Shown here piece after piece: positions 11,255-22,730 of a stretch of DNA of 60,000 bases. The notes below the pieces were generated by a model. It had not been told where the DNA came from. It was given only the letters and a program-made list of their open reading frames with translations, and did not search any database. The DNA is taken from NCBI GenBank assembly GCA_016946835.1, contig JACVTC010000057.1, positions 188,001 to 248,000 on the forward strand. The letters run 5' to 3'. This DNA comes from Neocallimastix lanati (nom. inval.) (lineage: Eukaryota; Neocallimastigomycota; Neocallimastigomycetes; Neocallimastigales; Neocallimastigaceae). The first letter of the stretch is position 1. Each line of letters begins with the position of its first letter. The position numbers and the translations under genes are program-made.

Positions 11255-13360
11255 TTAAATAGAAGATTCCTTTTTCTTTAAACGACGTTGTTTAACATCC
11301 CAATTGTAAACTCTTGCTAAATCTAAAATTTTTTTATTAAAATATTATAGTGTAGAAAAAAAAAAAAAAGATTAAGGAAAAATAACAAAAGATAATTCTT
11401 ACACATTAATTATTCATAATTAAAATTATGAATATATATTTTATATATTTTATTACTTTTAATTTATATTATAAATATAATATTAAAAGAAAAAGAAAGA
11501 AAAAAAAATTTTTTTTTTTTTTTTTTTTGATCAATAAAAAGGATACTGACTTCCATGGTAGTAATTTGATTTCTTAAGAATTCTAAATCTTCCTTAATAT
11601 TATTTAAACTCTTTTCAGCGGTACTTATTTTTTCTTCTAAAAGAGTCTTAGCTTCTTCAGTAGTGTATTCTAACATAACATTGACCTAATATAAGTAACA
11701 TAGGTTCATAAAATATTTTATTTAACATTAATTTTAAATTTTATTTAAAAATAAAAATAATTATTTTAATAACAAATTAATAATAATTTAATAATAATTT
11801 ATAATAAATTCATATATGAAATATATATTATAGTAATAATAATAATTAATAATAATTTTATTATTATTATTATTATACTTACACCTAACCATAAGTAAAC
11901 AGTTTTGGTTGGCTTAATCTTAGCAGTAGCGTAAATAGTATCGTTAAGTTCATAATTGGTAATGATATCTTCATCAGAATCCTAATGTTACGGTTTATTA
12001 AGTTGAGTTGTTATAGAAATTTATTTTTTTTTTTTTTTTTTTTTTTTTATTTTGTTAAAAATATATTAACAAATTATATTTATATTATTATTATAATCAT
12101 TATATCATTGTTTAAATATTAAAAATAAAGAAATATTTTAGAGAAAAAAAATAGTTAAATAATATTATTTAAATAATTATAAGTATTATTAAAATATTTA
12201 TAATTTACATATTTTATATATATTTATATATATATATACTAACTTGTTTAGAAATTAAATATAAAACCATATCTAAAGTTTTTTTTAAATCTGGAATCTT
12301 TCCTTCTAAAATCTTTTTTCTTTGTAAATGAGAAGATTCCATAAACTTATATTTACTATAAAATGTCAATTGTAATAAAGTTTTTAAAAATTTTTAAAAA
12401 TATTAGTTTGATATTAATTTTAAAATTTGCATATTTAGAAAGAGATAATTTAATTTATATTGAATTATTGTTATATATATTTTAAATTGTTTTTAATAAT
12501 TATTAAAAAATTATAATAGTTTATAAAAGTTTCATTATTGCAAATGATTATAATATTAAACTTTTTTTTTCTAATCATTATTTAAAATAAAATTGATAAT
12601 AAACAAAATGAATCAAGAATTTGTTATTCTGATTAGTATTTTAAATTTTAAATTAAACTAATTCCTGAATTTTGAAATTACAATTGTTTTATTGAAAACT
12701 AAAATAAGCCTTTTGTTCAAATAAATTAAATGATAAAGTAATTATATATATATATATATATATAAATGAACATTTCTTCTTTTAAGAAAAAAAAAATTGA
12801 ATAATAAAATTAAATTGATGTATAATGAATCGATGGTTCGTTAATTAATGGATTATTTTATTATTTCTTTTTTTTTTTTTTTTTTTTATTCAAAACATAA
12901 ATATTTTTTCTTTTCATTACGCATGAAAAGATAAACAATTCATTAAAAAGTATTTATTTAATTCCTTCTCTCTCTTTTTTCCTTTTTTTTTTTTTTTTTT
13001 TTTTAATAATTATTGTTATTTATTATTATTATTATTTTAGTTAAAAACATGCCTTATCATTTCAGTAAACTTTTTTAAAGTGGTTTCAGCATTTTCATCA
13101 ATAAATTCTTCAACTTTATCCTATATATTGATAAATTATATAATTATTATAAATGTTAATGATAAACTTTTTGCCATTTTATTTTTAACTTTTTATTATT
13201 GTTATTATTATAATTACTATTACTATTTCTTTTTTATAATTTTAATTATTTAAGTTTTAATCTATACATTAAAATTATTATTTAAAGAATATATATATGA
13301 ACTTACAACAAATGGAGCTTTTGGAATACCACGAGGATTTGATTCAAGATTTATAGACAT
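11255..13360 (-). CDS. PFDN3: Prefoldin subunit 3 (VBP1/Pac10 type), six exons
   Basis: Prefoldin is a hexameric cytosolic chaperone that delivers nascent actin and tubulin to the CCT chaperonin; this is an alpha-class subunit. Exons, 5' to 3': 13360-13307, 13120-13053, 12355-12244, 11981-11883, 11685-11547, 11322-11255. They join to 540 nt, a 179-residue protein; animal PFDN3 is about 190. Family hallmarks in order are NPRGIPKAPFV (residues 8-18), a first helix with KYKFMESS, the hairpin region around KTVYLWLGVNVMLEY, a second coiled-coil helix (EEAKTLLEEKISTAEKSL), and the C-terminal ARVYNWDVKQRR. The start is the only ATG giving the family N-terminus MSINLESNPRG. Introns 1, 3, 4 and 5 are GT-AG. 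Intron 2 (697 nt) starts with GC after AAG and ends TATAG, a GC-AG intron forced by frame and homology. The last intron includes a long poly-A run. Confidence 0.93.
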
Positions 13361-13571
13361 TTTTATATTTATATATTTTACTATTTTTATTATTTTAATT
13401 TTGTATTTATTTAATAAATAAATTTATGTTAATAATTGTTAATAATAATAAAATTTAAAAAATAATAATAATAAATATACGTTGATCTTTCAATATATAA
13501 CTTTATAAAAATTATATAATTTAAAAAACTATACATTATTATATTTAAAAAAAGGATAATTATATATATTC

Positions 13572-13604
<33 letters not shown>

Positions 13605-14780
13605 TTAAATATATATTAATTTGTAAAATATGAATAACTTACAATGGTTACTTTTTAAAATGATTTATTTTGAAATCTTAATAGTATAATACTATAAAAA
13701 ACAATGAATATGAAAAATTTTTTTTTTTTTATTTTTTTTTTTTTATCTTTTTTTATTTTTTATATATTATTTTTTGATTAATTAAATATTTTATTTAATT
13801 TATATTAAATTAAAAAAAATTAATTGTAATAAATATAATACATATAATTTATAGTTTTTTTAAATCATTTCCAATTAGAAATTAATATTAATTTATATAA
13901 TATGTAGTATAAATAAATTCATTATTAATTCAAATTTATAAGAATTTTTTATATTTATTATTAATTCAAATTTATAAAAGTTTTTTATATTATATATATT
14001 TTATATATTAAAGTTTTATTTAAAAAAAAAATTGTTCTGAGAAGAGATTAATAACACAAGACTTTTTTTATTCATTTATATATATATATTATTATATTTT
14101 TATTTTTAATTATTTTCTGTTTCAAAATGGAGCATAAAAAAAAAAAATGTTTAAAGTTATTGTTTTAATAATAATTAAATTAATTTATTATAATATTGAT
14201 TAAAAATAACAATAATTGTAATAATAAATACTTTTATTATTTGACTTTTTATTAACATTAAATTTTATATCAATTATTATTCAACATTTTATGATATTTT
14301 ATCATTTTTAGTATTAGTATATATATGTTTCTTTTAATTAAAATATAGGAGAATTTTTTTTTTATTTATTTATTTCATCAGTATTATTTCATTATAATTA
14401 TTATTATAAATTTAAATTATAAAAAGATATTTAAAAAAATTTTTTTTTTTTGTTAATAGTATGTTTATATTACTTACAAACAGGTTATATTTATATTCAA
14501 TAAAATGTGTAAAAAATATCAAGATAAAATAACAAAAAACAATTAAAGGATAAATAATTACGGATTTAAACAAAAATTAATATATATATATATATATATA
14601 TAAAAATAAAAATAAATAAATATAATAAACAGAATTTTAGTATTTTATTCTAATTTATTTTAATAATATACTATAATAGTTTCATTGGTTGGTTCATATA
14701 TAAATATATTCTTTTTTTCATAGAAAAATTAAACTTTGAGTTTTATCTTTCATTTTCAAAAATCAAATTCTTAATAAAAA
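13361..14780. other. AT-rich gene-free region
   Basis: Upstream region of the prefoldin gene and 3' flank of the E2-like relic. It has poly-A and poly-T runs (13574-13602, 13720-13745) and a 47-bp direct duplication near 13915-14000 built on ATTATTAATTCAAATTTATA. No exon recognised. Confidence 0.5.
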
Positions 14781-17000
14781 TTACCTAAAAATAATTATTA
14801 TCCAATGAATTAACGATAGACGGAGGATTTTTTTTTTTTTTTTTTACAATTAAAGGATTATTTATACTATTAATATTACTTGTATTATCTTTTTTGATAC
14901 AGTTAATGATGAAGAAGAGAACGAGGTATGAATTCTTGATAGATAAGTTAATGGGGTATATTTTCTTCTTTAATAACATAGAAGTTCATTCTCTAAATTA
15001 GAATTTCGTTTTTTTATATAATAAACAGAATAGGGGAAGGTTCTAAAGAACGAATAAACCGTTCAGAACTGTTAGAATCAGAAGATATAGTGGAATTATG
15101 TGAGGAATGTTTTTTCAAATTTAACTTCTTTTTATTTTTAAGTTTACTCAAACTCGTAATTATAATTATTTCTGGGAAATGATCAACTGAATAACTACTA
15201 TTATTATCACTACTATTAGAATCTATATTATTATTATCATCGTCACTATTATTATTATTTATTTTAATACTTTTGAAAGATTCCTTTTTTTTATCATTTT
15301 TATTAATTTCAACTTTATTTTTTACTTCATGTTCACTACTATCAAAATTACCTAAACTAATAATCTCTATTAAATTATTTATTTGAAAGTTTCATTTCTT
15401 TTTGAAAGATAATTTGGATTTTTATTTTTTTAATGATAGTGCTATATTATCACTACTATGATCACCATCTGTATTAACATTAATACATATTAATATTGTT
15501 TATAATATTGTTGTAAATGTCAAAGCTAGTGTTATTATTGATATAATTGATATTACTGATATTATTGATATTTTTAATAAGATTATCATCAATAATATTT
15601 TCATCTTTTTCGATTATCTTTTTTCCTTTTTTTTTTTTTTTTTTTTTATTTTTAATTTTTATTTTATCTTTAGTTTTCATATTAATATCTGTTCTTTCTT
15701 TATTATTTTCTTTTAAATTTATATTCTCAAAAGAATCTATAATTAAATTATTTGATTTAGAACTAACATTTACAATTATTATTAAATTTAAACTTTTCAT
15801 TATTATTCTATTTTTCTTCCTTAATATTATTGTTATCACTATCACTATTATTGTCACGTCACTACGGCTATAGTTGTAATAATCTTTTTATGGTGATTTT
15901 ATTTTTATTATTATTATTATCAGTTTTACTATTATGATTATCGTTGTTACTTTTAGTTTTAATACTATTATTACTACTACTATGACTATTATAACTATCA
16001 TTATTAGTATTACTATTATACTTTTTATTAATCATAGATTTATCAATGGAAATAACATTATTTTTATTTTTAGAATTTAATTTTTCTTTTTTTCTTTTTT
16101 TTTTTCTTTTTTTTTTTTTTTGGATAAAGAATGAGTTGATGAACTTTTTACGGCTAGTAGACATTAATACAGGATTGAATAGAGAAAGTTCATCTTTTAA
16201 ATTTGAATTATCCAAAGAATAGGTATCATCAGAAGAAGAAGAAGAAGAAGAATGTGATTCACTTTCTTTTTCCTCTTCTTTAAATTTCTTCTTCTTATAA
16301 CGATGATATTATTAAATAATATTAATATAAGGTTCAATATAACGTATACAGATATATATATTTGTATATATTCATATTATTTTTTAAAAATATTATAATA
16401 AAAGTATAAACATATTTGCATTATTTTATAATATAAAAATATAAAATAAAAAACAATGTATAATATAAAATTAGTTTAATAATATTAAATATTACATACC
16501 TCTTTGATTGTATTATCAATTTTTGTTACAGCATATTATAATCTTTGGCTTTCATAACGAAAAGTGGGAAAGTTACGTTTATACTCATTCGCTTATAATG
16601 AATGATAATGAATGAAATACAGAAATTATATATATATATATATATATATAATACAAGTATGTAGGTATATAATTTCATTTAAATTATTATAAGTATATTT
16701 ATATACATATTATAAAAAAAATAAATGATTTTAAAGTATTACAATTTCAATAAATAAAGGAACGTCATGATTTGGGTCTTGTATCAATACAGAAATTGAA
16801 GTTAATACATTGAAATGTTCTATGTTTCCAAGAACTCTATCTTTAAAAAAAAAAAAAATCTTAGAAAAATATATATATAATATTAATTGGTAACAATACT
16901 TTTGGTAGTAATTCTAAAATATCAAAGTAAATTCTTCCATCATTATCAATATTCAGGTGATATATTGGTATTTTAAATTGAATATATGGGGTTCAAAATG

Positions 17001-17111
17001 GTATTCTTTAATTATTATTATTATTATTATTATAATTATTATTTTTATTATTATAATTATTAATATTATTATTATTAAATTATTATTATTATTATTATTA
17101 CTATTAATATA

Positions 17112-17175
<64 letters not shown>
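17001..17175. repeat. ATT/TTA microsatellite tract
   Basis: Interrupted ATT repeats, purest at 17115-17174, inside an intron of the E2-like relic. Confidence 0.9.
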
Positions 17176-17176
<1 letters not shown>

Positions 17177-17490
17177 GTTATAATTATATATGAATAATTA
17201 TTACTAATGATAGATTATTAATCCAAAATTTGAAATTTTACTTTTTGAATAAAAAAAAAAAAAAAAAAAAATACAATAAATTAATTTTTTATTAATTATT
17301 ATATATTTTATATATTTTTTTTCTATCAGGTATATGAATATCAAGTCTAAACATTCCATTTTCATATGGTATTTTTTCATATTCTCTTTTTTTAACTGAT
17401 TATTTTAAAATATTTTTATATTTAATAATTAGAAATAAAATGATATAATATAATAATATTATTTAAAAATTATTTGAAACATCTATATTC

Positions 17491-17492
<2 letters not shown>

Positions 17493-17529
<37 letters not shown>

Positions 17530-18095
17530 TTCAGGTGTGTTCAACCCTTGGTTTCAGCTCCTTCTCCCCTTAAGAGCAGTGAGAATATTGAAGTAGTCAA
17601 ACACTTCCTTTTTATAAAGGCAAAATTGTCCCTACTGGACGATTTTACTGAGTTTTCAGCTTTGGCGCTCTGATATGAATATTTCTGGTGAGAATGAATT
17701 TTACTAGTATTAACTTCTCATAGTGCTCCTTTGAAGCGAGACCAATGTAACCTAACCCATAGAATTTAGTATTAGCTCTCTATCAACTTCATTATTATCA
17801 GAAAGATCGCAATTTAGTAGAATATATCTACATGGACACATGAAATCATGCACCCTACTCACTCAATTTGTTTAGTATCTATTATGATATATAAGGGAAA
17901 CAACTTACCTGTGACCCTAATCACCATATTCCGTAAAAACCTCTTTGAGGAAAACCTAGAAGTGTCTTAGAAGCTGCACCTCCTGGGTTTGAAGCAGCAC
18001 CACCTGGAAAAAAGCCATAAGGCGGGTTCGAACCAGGAGCCTTATGTAGGCTAGCCCATGGACTAACAACAAGGATAGAACCTGGTTTGATTTTT
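17493..18095 (-). mobile_element. SINE-like element R1, copy 1 (tRNA-derived head)
   Basis: A GC-richer 600-bp island, present again at 53.85-55.25 kb. It starts on the plus strand with a T35 tract (17493-17527), which is a 3' poly-A tail on the minus strand. At the other end the minus strand carries pol III-like boxes in tRNA order: an A-box-like TAGTCCATGGG (18065-18055), then a perfect B-box GGTTCGAACCC (18034-18024). The A-to-B distance is about 13 nt shorter than in a full tRNA. An inverted repeat TCGAACCAGG/CCTGGTTTGA flanks the head. No reading frame is conserved between copies. Repetition, tail and boxes are seen; pol III transcription and LINE-driven mobility are inferred. Confidence 0.6.
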
Positions 18096-18810
18096 ATTCA
18101 CTTAATTGATACGTGATCACTATAAATATGATATTTAGGTAGATTCTTTAGGTTAAAGAAATACTTAAAATATTATTGGTCAGTAATAATTTTATAATAA
18201 TATATATAATTTTATAATAATAATTTTAATTTATACTTATGATAAATTAATTCACATAAATAGCTATTTTTTATATTTTAGTTTAGTATAGTTAAAGAGA
18301 GATATTAATGCTTTATTATATTTATTGATTAATTAAATGAATATATATATTTGAGATAATTAATTATAATATTTAAATATGAGAGTAATAATAATAATTA
18401 ATGTAATAATTAATAATTAATAATTAATAATAAATAAAGAGAACATTAAAAAGATATATTTATTACTTTATTTTGTATTATTGTATGTGTTATTTCTATT
18501 TAATATTAGAATATATTATTTTGTCATAATTCCTTATTGTCATTGCCCATAAATGAAATATTAATATAGATACATAAATAAAATATCGTATCATTAATAT
18601 ACAAATTTCGGAAATTTCATTAAAAATATTTATAAAATTAAAATTATATACATATTTATTTAATATTTATATGAATAAAGATTTCTTATATTAGTTTCAG
18701 AAGGTCAATAATAAACGCCATAAGAAGGTTCCTCTTCCAGTAATTGAATTTCTTTTCTTATTGGATTTAGAAATTGTTGTGAAGCCCCGATAACTTTAAT
18801 ATATTAATTT

Positions 18811-19341
18811 AGAATGGGAAAATTTTTTTTTTTTATTCTTTTAAAAAAAAAAAAAAAAAAAAGATAATACTAAAATGAATTTAAATAATGATATTATTAA
18901 TAAATATATTATCATAAATTTAAATTTAAAAGGTAAATTTCAAAATTAAAATTTCTTTAATTATAATAATATAAAAGAATTTTCAATATAATATTTAATA
19001 TATAAATATATATTATTATTCAAATATTAAAAATCAAATGTAAAGTATATTGAAAAAATATTGTAAAAAAAAAAAAAAAAAAAAAAAAAACTATATATAT
19101 AATCGAAATATAAATTTTTATATTGTTATTAAAATTTAACTATATATTTATTAAAAAAAAGAAAAAAGATATTATAAGTCCAAATATTATTATAAAATAA
19201 AAAAAAAAAAGTAAAGCATTTATTTAGTTTTCCTTTTTTTTAAAAATAATAAGCATATTATTAAACTAAACTGATATAGTTAAGAAAAATTGTTATCTAT
19301 CAAAATTAATATGAATTAATGCAATAAAATAAATAAATATA

Positions 19342-19382
<41 letters not shown>

Positions 19383-19840
19383 GTTACACAAAAATTAATC
19401 AAACATTAAAATATATGTATTTTAAAATTTTTATTATTTAATTTTTTTTAAATTACTAAAAGGTATTAAAATTTAATAACAATAATTATTTAATATTAAA
19501 ATAGATTTGATTTAACAATCATTTAAGGAAAATAAATAAAATTGATAAGGAATAAATGTGTTACTTTTTAACATCAATAAAAAATTATAAATTAACTATT
19601 TTAATTATTTAATATTTAAGCTATCAAATTATATTTTTAATTATATAATTTTGTTATTAAAATATTTTATTGTTAGTAATTGTATGTATCTTAGGTGAAA
19701 TTTATCACTTAAATAATTATTTTCATCTATTTGAGTATTAAATAAAGTTTATTTATAAATAATATAAATAATAATAGTTAATAAAATATTAATAGCTTTA
19801 GTACAACAATGAAAAAAAAAGTCTTTCTAATTTTTTATCC
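18811..19840. other. AT-rich gene-free region
   Basis: Poly-A runs (18843-18862, 19063-19090, 19345-19380) and ordinary AT-rich DNA. No gene or repeat family recognised. Confidence 0.5.
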
Positions 19841-20275
19841 TCTTGGTAAGTACTAAAGACTAAAGCGCATAAGGTTTCTAGATCGACTCTGGGACTATCA
19901 GTACTTCCTGAGTTTATATAGGCCGATTTTTATTCTCAAAGGGCGTTTTTCCCTATAAATGAAGTTGGTTTTTGCCCTGATAAGTATTCCTGTTCCTAGA
20001 CTAATAATTATTAATGCAAATAGCACTTGATCTATGAGAAGATTAGTGATTAGTGTAGTTGTTCCCTCGATGAAGTTTCAAGAGATAACCCGAAAAGAAG
20101 TCTGTAGTATAAATCAATATATAGAAGATGTCTTATATATTAGCCTTTCTTAAAGAGAGATCTGTGTCGAGGCCGTAGTGGTATGGCAAATAATCCAATG
20201 AAAGTCTGATACATTTAAGGGGAGAGACCGAAAACCCTATTGTCCTCCCCTCTCGTTAATCCAATAAATAGAAAT
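19841..20275. other. GC-richer island, possible SINE or other retroposon
   Basis: About 430 bp of near-normal base composition in an AT desert, ending in CCTCCCCTCTCG and then a (TAATAAA)n array. It has no open frame of useful length. It contains a B-box-like core GATCGACTC near 19881 with a TGGTAAGT A-box-like match about 35 nt upstream. It also has a D-arm-like GCCGTAGTGGTATGGC near 20174-20189. These could indicate a tRNA-derived SINE with a simple-sequence tail, but no second copy was found here, so the assignment is open. Confidence 0.35.
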
Positions 20276-20398
20276 TTATAATAAATAAAATTAATAATAA
20301 ATAATATATAATATATAAATAATAATAAATAATAAATAAATAAATAATAATTAATAAATAATAAATAATAATTAATAATTAATAAAATAATAAATAAT

Positions 20399-20954
20399 AA
20401 ATATTAAATAATAAATAATAAATAATAAATAATAAATAATAAATAATAAATAATAAATAATAAATAATAAATAATAAATAATAAATAATAAATAATAAAT
20501 AATAAATAATAAATAATAAATAATAAATAATAAATAATAAATAATAAATAATAAATAATAAATAATAAATAATAAATAATAAATAATAAATAATAAATAA
20601 TAAATAATAAATAATAAGTAATAAATAATAAATAATAAATAATAAATAATAAATAATAAATAATAAATAATAAATAATAAGTAATAAATAATAAATAATA
20701 AATAATAAATAATAAATAATAAATAATAAGTAATAAATAATAAATTATAAATAATAAATTATAAATAATAAATAATAAATTATAAGTAATAAATAATAAA
20801 TAATAAATAATAAATAATAAATAATAAATAATAAATAATAAATAATAAATAATAAATAATAAATAATAAATAATAAATAATAAATAATAAATAATAAATA
20901 ATAAATAATAAATAATAAATAATAAATAATAAATAATAAATAATAAATAATAAA
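20399..20954. repeat. TAATAAA heptanucleotide array, about 550 bp
   Basis: About 78 tandem copies of the 7-mer TAATAAA, with rare variants (TAATAAG near 20617, 20678, 20728; TTATAAA near 20745-20780). The repeating YYLLFII frame on the minus strand is an artefact of the 7-mer period. Confidence 0.95.
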
Positions 20955-21860
20955 AAATAAATTTTATTAGTAATGAAATTGAACAATTTCAATTTTATTT
21001 TTTAATAATTCTAACAATAAATAATAAAATAAATAATAATTATAATAATTTTATATTATAATTTATCATAAATATATATTAAAATATATATATTATATAT
21101 TAATTTAGGAATAAATTTTTTCATTAATAGTTAGTAGGAGAGACGCAATATAAACAAAATAGTACAAAAGTAATAAATTAAATAGTAATAACTTTAAAAG
21201 AACAGTTTGTGGGGAGATGATAAAAAAAATATAAATAGAATTCTCTATTAAAAAAAGTTCAAATACAAAATATAAAGTACAAAAAAAAATTTTTTTATTA
21301 TCATTATCATTATTATATAAAATAAATATATTTTTTTTTAATATATATTTATTTTTTTATATATTTATTTTTATATTTTAAAACAACAACATTATAGTGG
21401 ATACAAAAGAATTATTTTATATAAATGATGTATGAATATTAAAACAAAATTGGAAAATAATAGAAGACAAAAAAAAGTTACAAATTAATGTACAGCTTCA
21501 TTAATATTAATTTTTAATTAAAGCAATTGTTGTTATTAATTATTATTTTTTTTTTATTTATATTTATTATTTCATTTTGATAGAATAATAAATGATATAT
21601 AAAAAGAAAATTAATGAAAAGTTTGGTATAATTTAATATAAATATCTTTTTATTTTTATTTTATATTAATAATCCTTTTCTTTCTATAAACTATAAAATT
21701 CAAAGAATAAAATATATATATTTATAATATTTTTTTCTTTTTTGAAATAAATAAATTAATGATTTTATATTTACCTTACAATCTATATTATTTTAATCAA
21801 AAGTCAATTATATATTGGAAAATAATTAAATCAATCAATAAACCATATAAACCATAAATT

Positions 21861-21897
21861 AAACCAAATCAAACCAAATCAAACCAAATCAAACCAA
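21861..21897. repeat. AAACCAAATC decamer tandem repeat
   Basis: Three perfect and one partial copy of AAACCAAATC. Confidence 0.9.
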
Positions 21898-22500
21898 AAA
21901 AAAAAAAAGTTTTAGTATAAAAAGCTGAGTATTTACCTTTTATATTTTGAGTATAATTAATAAATAACATTAAATAAATTTATAATTAAAGTTTATTTTT
22001 GTTGCCATTTAATATTAATCAAAGGAATAATTTGCCAATAATTTGAATTGTTAATTTTTCTTTTTTTTCTTTTTTCTTTTTTTTATTATTAAATAAAATA
22101 ATAGTTTCAACATTTCCCCATTTTTTAAAGTAATGTAATCTTCAAAAAAAATTTTTTTTTTTTTTAATTGGAAGAAAAAAAAGAAAATATAAGTAATATA
22201 AAGAGCTCAAATAATATTTCATGTGGCTTTTAATTTATGATAGGGATTGTTTAACTTTTTATCATGAAATTTATTACAAATGTGGCTAATGTATTCAAGA
22301 AATGCATTATTAATTCACAATGTCAAAGTTTTAAAAAAAAAATAATTAATTAAAAAATTAATAAGATCACCTTTAAATTTTTTTTTTTTTAATTTTTAAT
22401 TATAAATTACAAATTAAATATTAAATCAAAAAAAAAAGTAAATATATTTTAATAATATTTTTTATTTTTTTATTAAATATAAATTTTAACTATAGTATTA

Positions 22501-22730
22501 CTATTAATTATCAATTGATTATCATTTATTATATTTTATTTATGAAATATCTTCATTTAATGCTATTTTTTTAAAATAAATAAATTAAATAGTAAATAAT
22601 AATTATTAATCATAATGTAGATTATTAATTATCAATTTATTATCATTTATTATATTTTTTTATAAAATATCTTTCATTTAATGTTATTTTTTAAAATAAA
22701 TAATAATCTAAATTGAATAAATAATTATTA
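22501..22730. repeat. 119-bp tandem duplication
   Basis: Two diverged copies, 22501-22610 and 22621-22730. Both contain ATTAATTATCAATT, ATTATCATTTATTATATT, TCATTTAATG and TTAAAATAAATAA, and both end in ATAATTATTA. Confidence 0.75.

Larger units (their letters stand above)
14785..18810 (-). pseudogene. Decayed E2 ubiquitin-conjugating-enzyme-like gene with Ser/Asn-rich tail
   Basis: Blocks of an E2 (UBC) fold lie in order on the minus strand, separated by intron-like AT-rich DNA. About 18800-18690: an N-terminal helix (NPIRKEIQLLEEEPSYGV). 17395-17328: YENGMFRLDIHIPD. About 17005-16890: EYHFEP then PYIQFKIPIYHLNIDNDGR and IYFDILELLPK. About 16850-16742: HFNVLTSISVLIQDPNHDVP. About 16600-16500: the C-terminal helix region NEYKRNFPTFRYESQRL. 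These match the usual E2 order: GGVF, YPF-x-PP, HPN, catalytic-Cys loop, DPN. Defects: in-frame TGA at 18705-18707, a frameshift at the C-run 16988-16991, in-frame TAA at 16536-16538, no starting ATG found, the HPN motif reading HLN, and Tyr where the catalytic Cys should be (GRIYFDIL). A long Ser/Asn/Lys-rich tail follows (16310 to about 14785) with several frame breaks. A SINE-like element sits between the first two exons. Homology is well supported. Pseudogene status is inferred; an E2-variant origin without Cys remains possible. Confidence 0.72.

Noticed and set aside
20780-20992. Repeating YYLLFII open frame
   Set aside because: Produced by the TAATAAA heptamer, which repeats every seven codons; no start context or homology.
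22216-22232. ATGTGGCTTTTAA resembling the MITE right end
   Set aside because: Only about 13 bp match and no other MITE sequence nearby.
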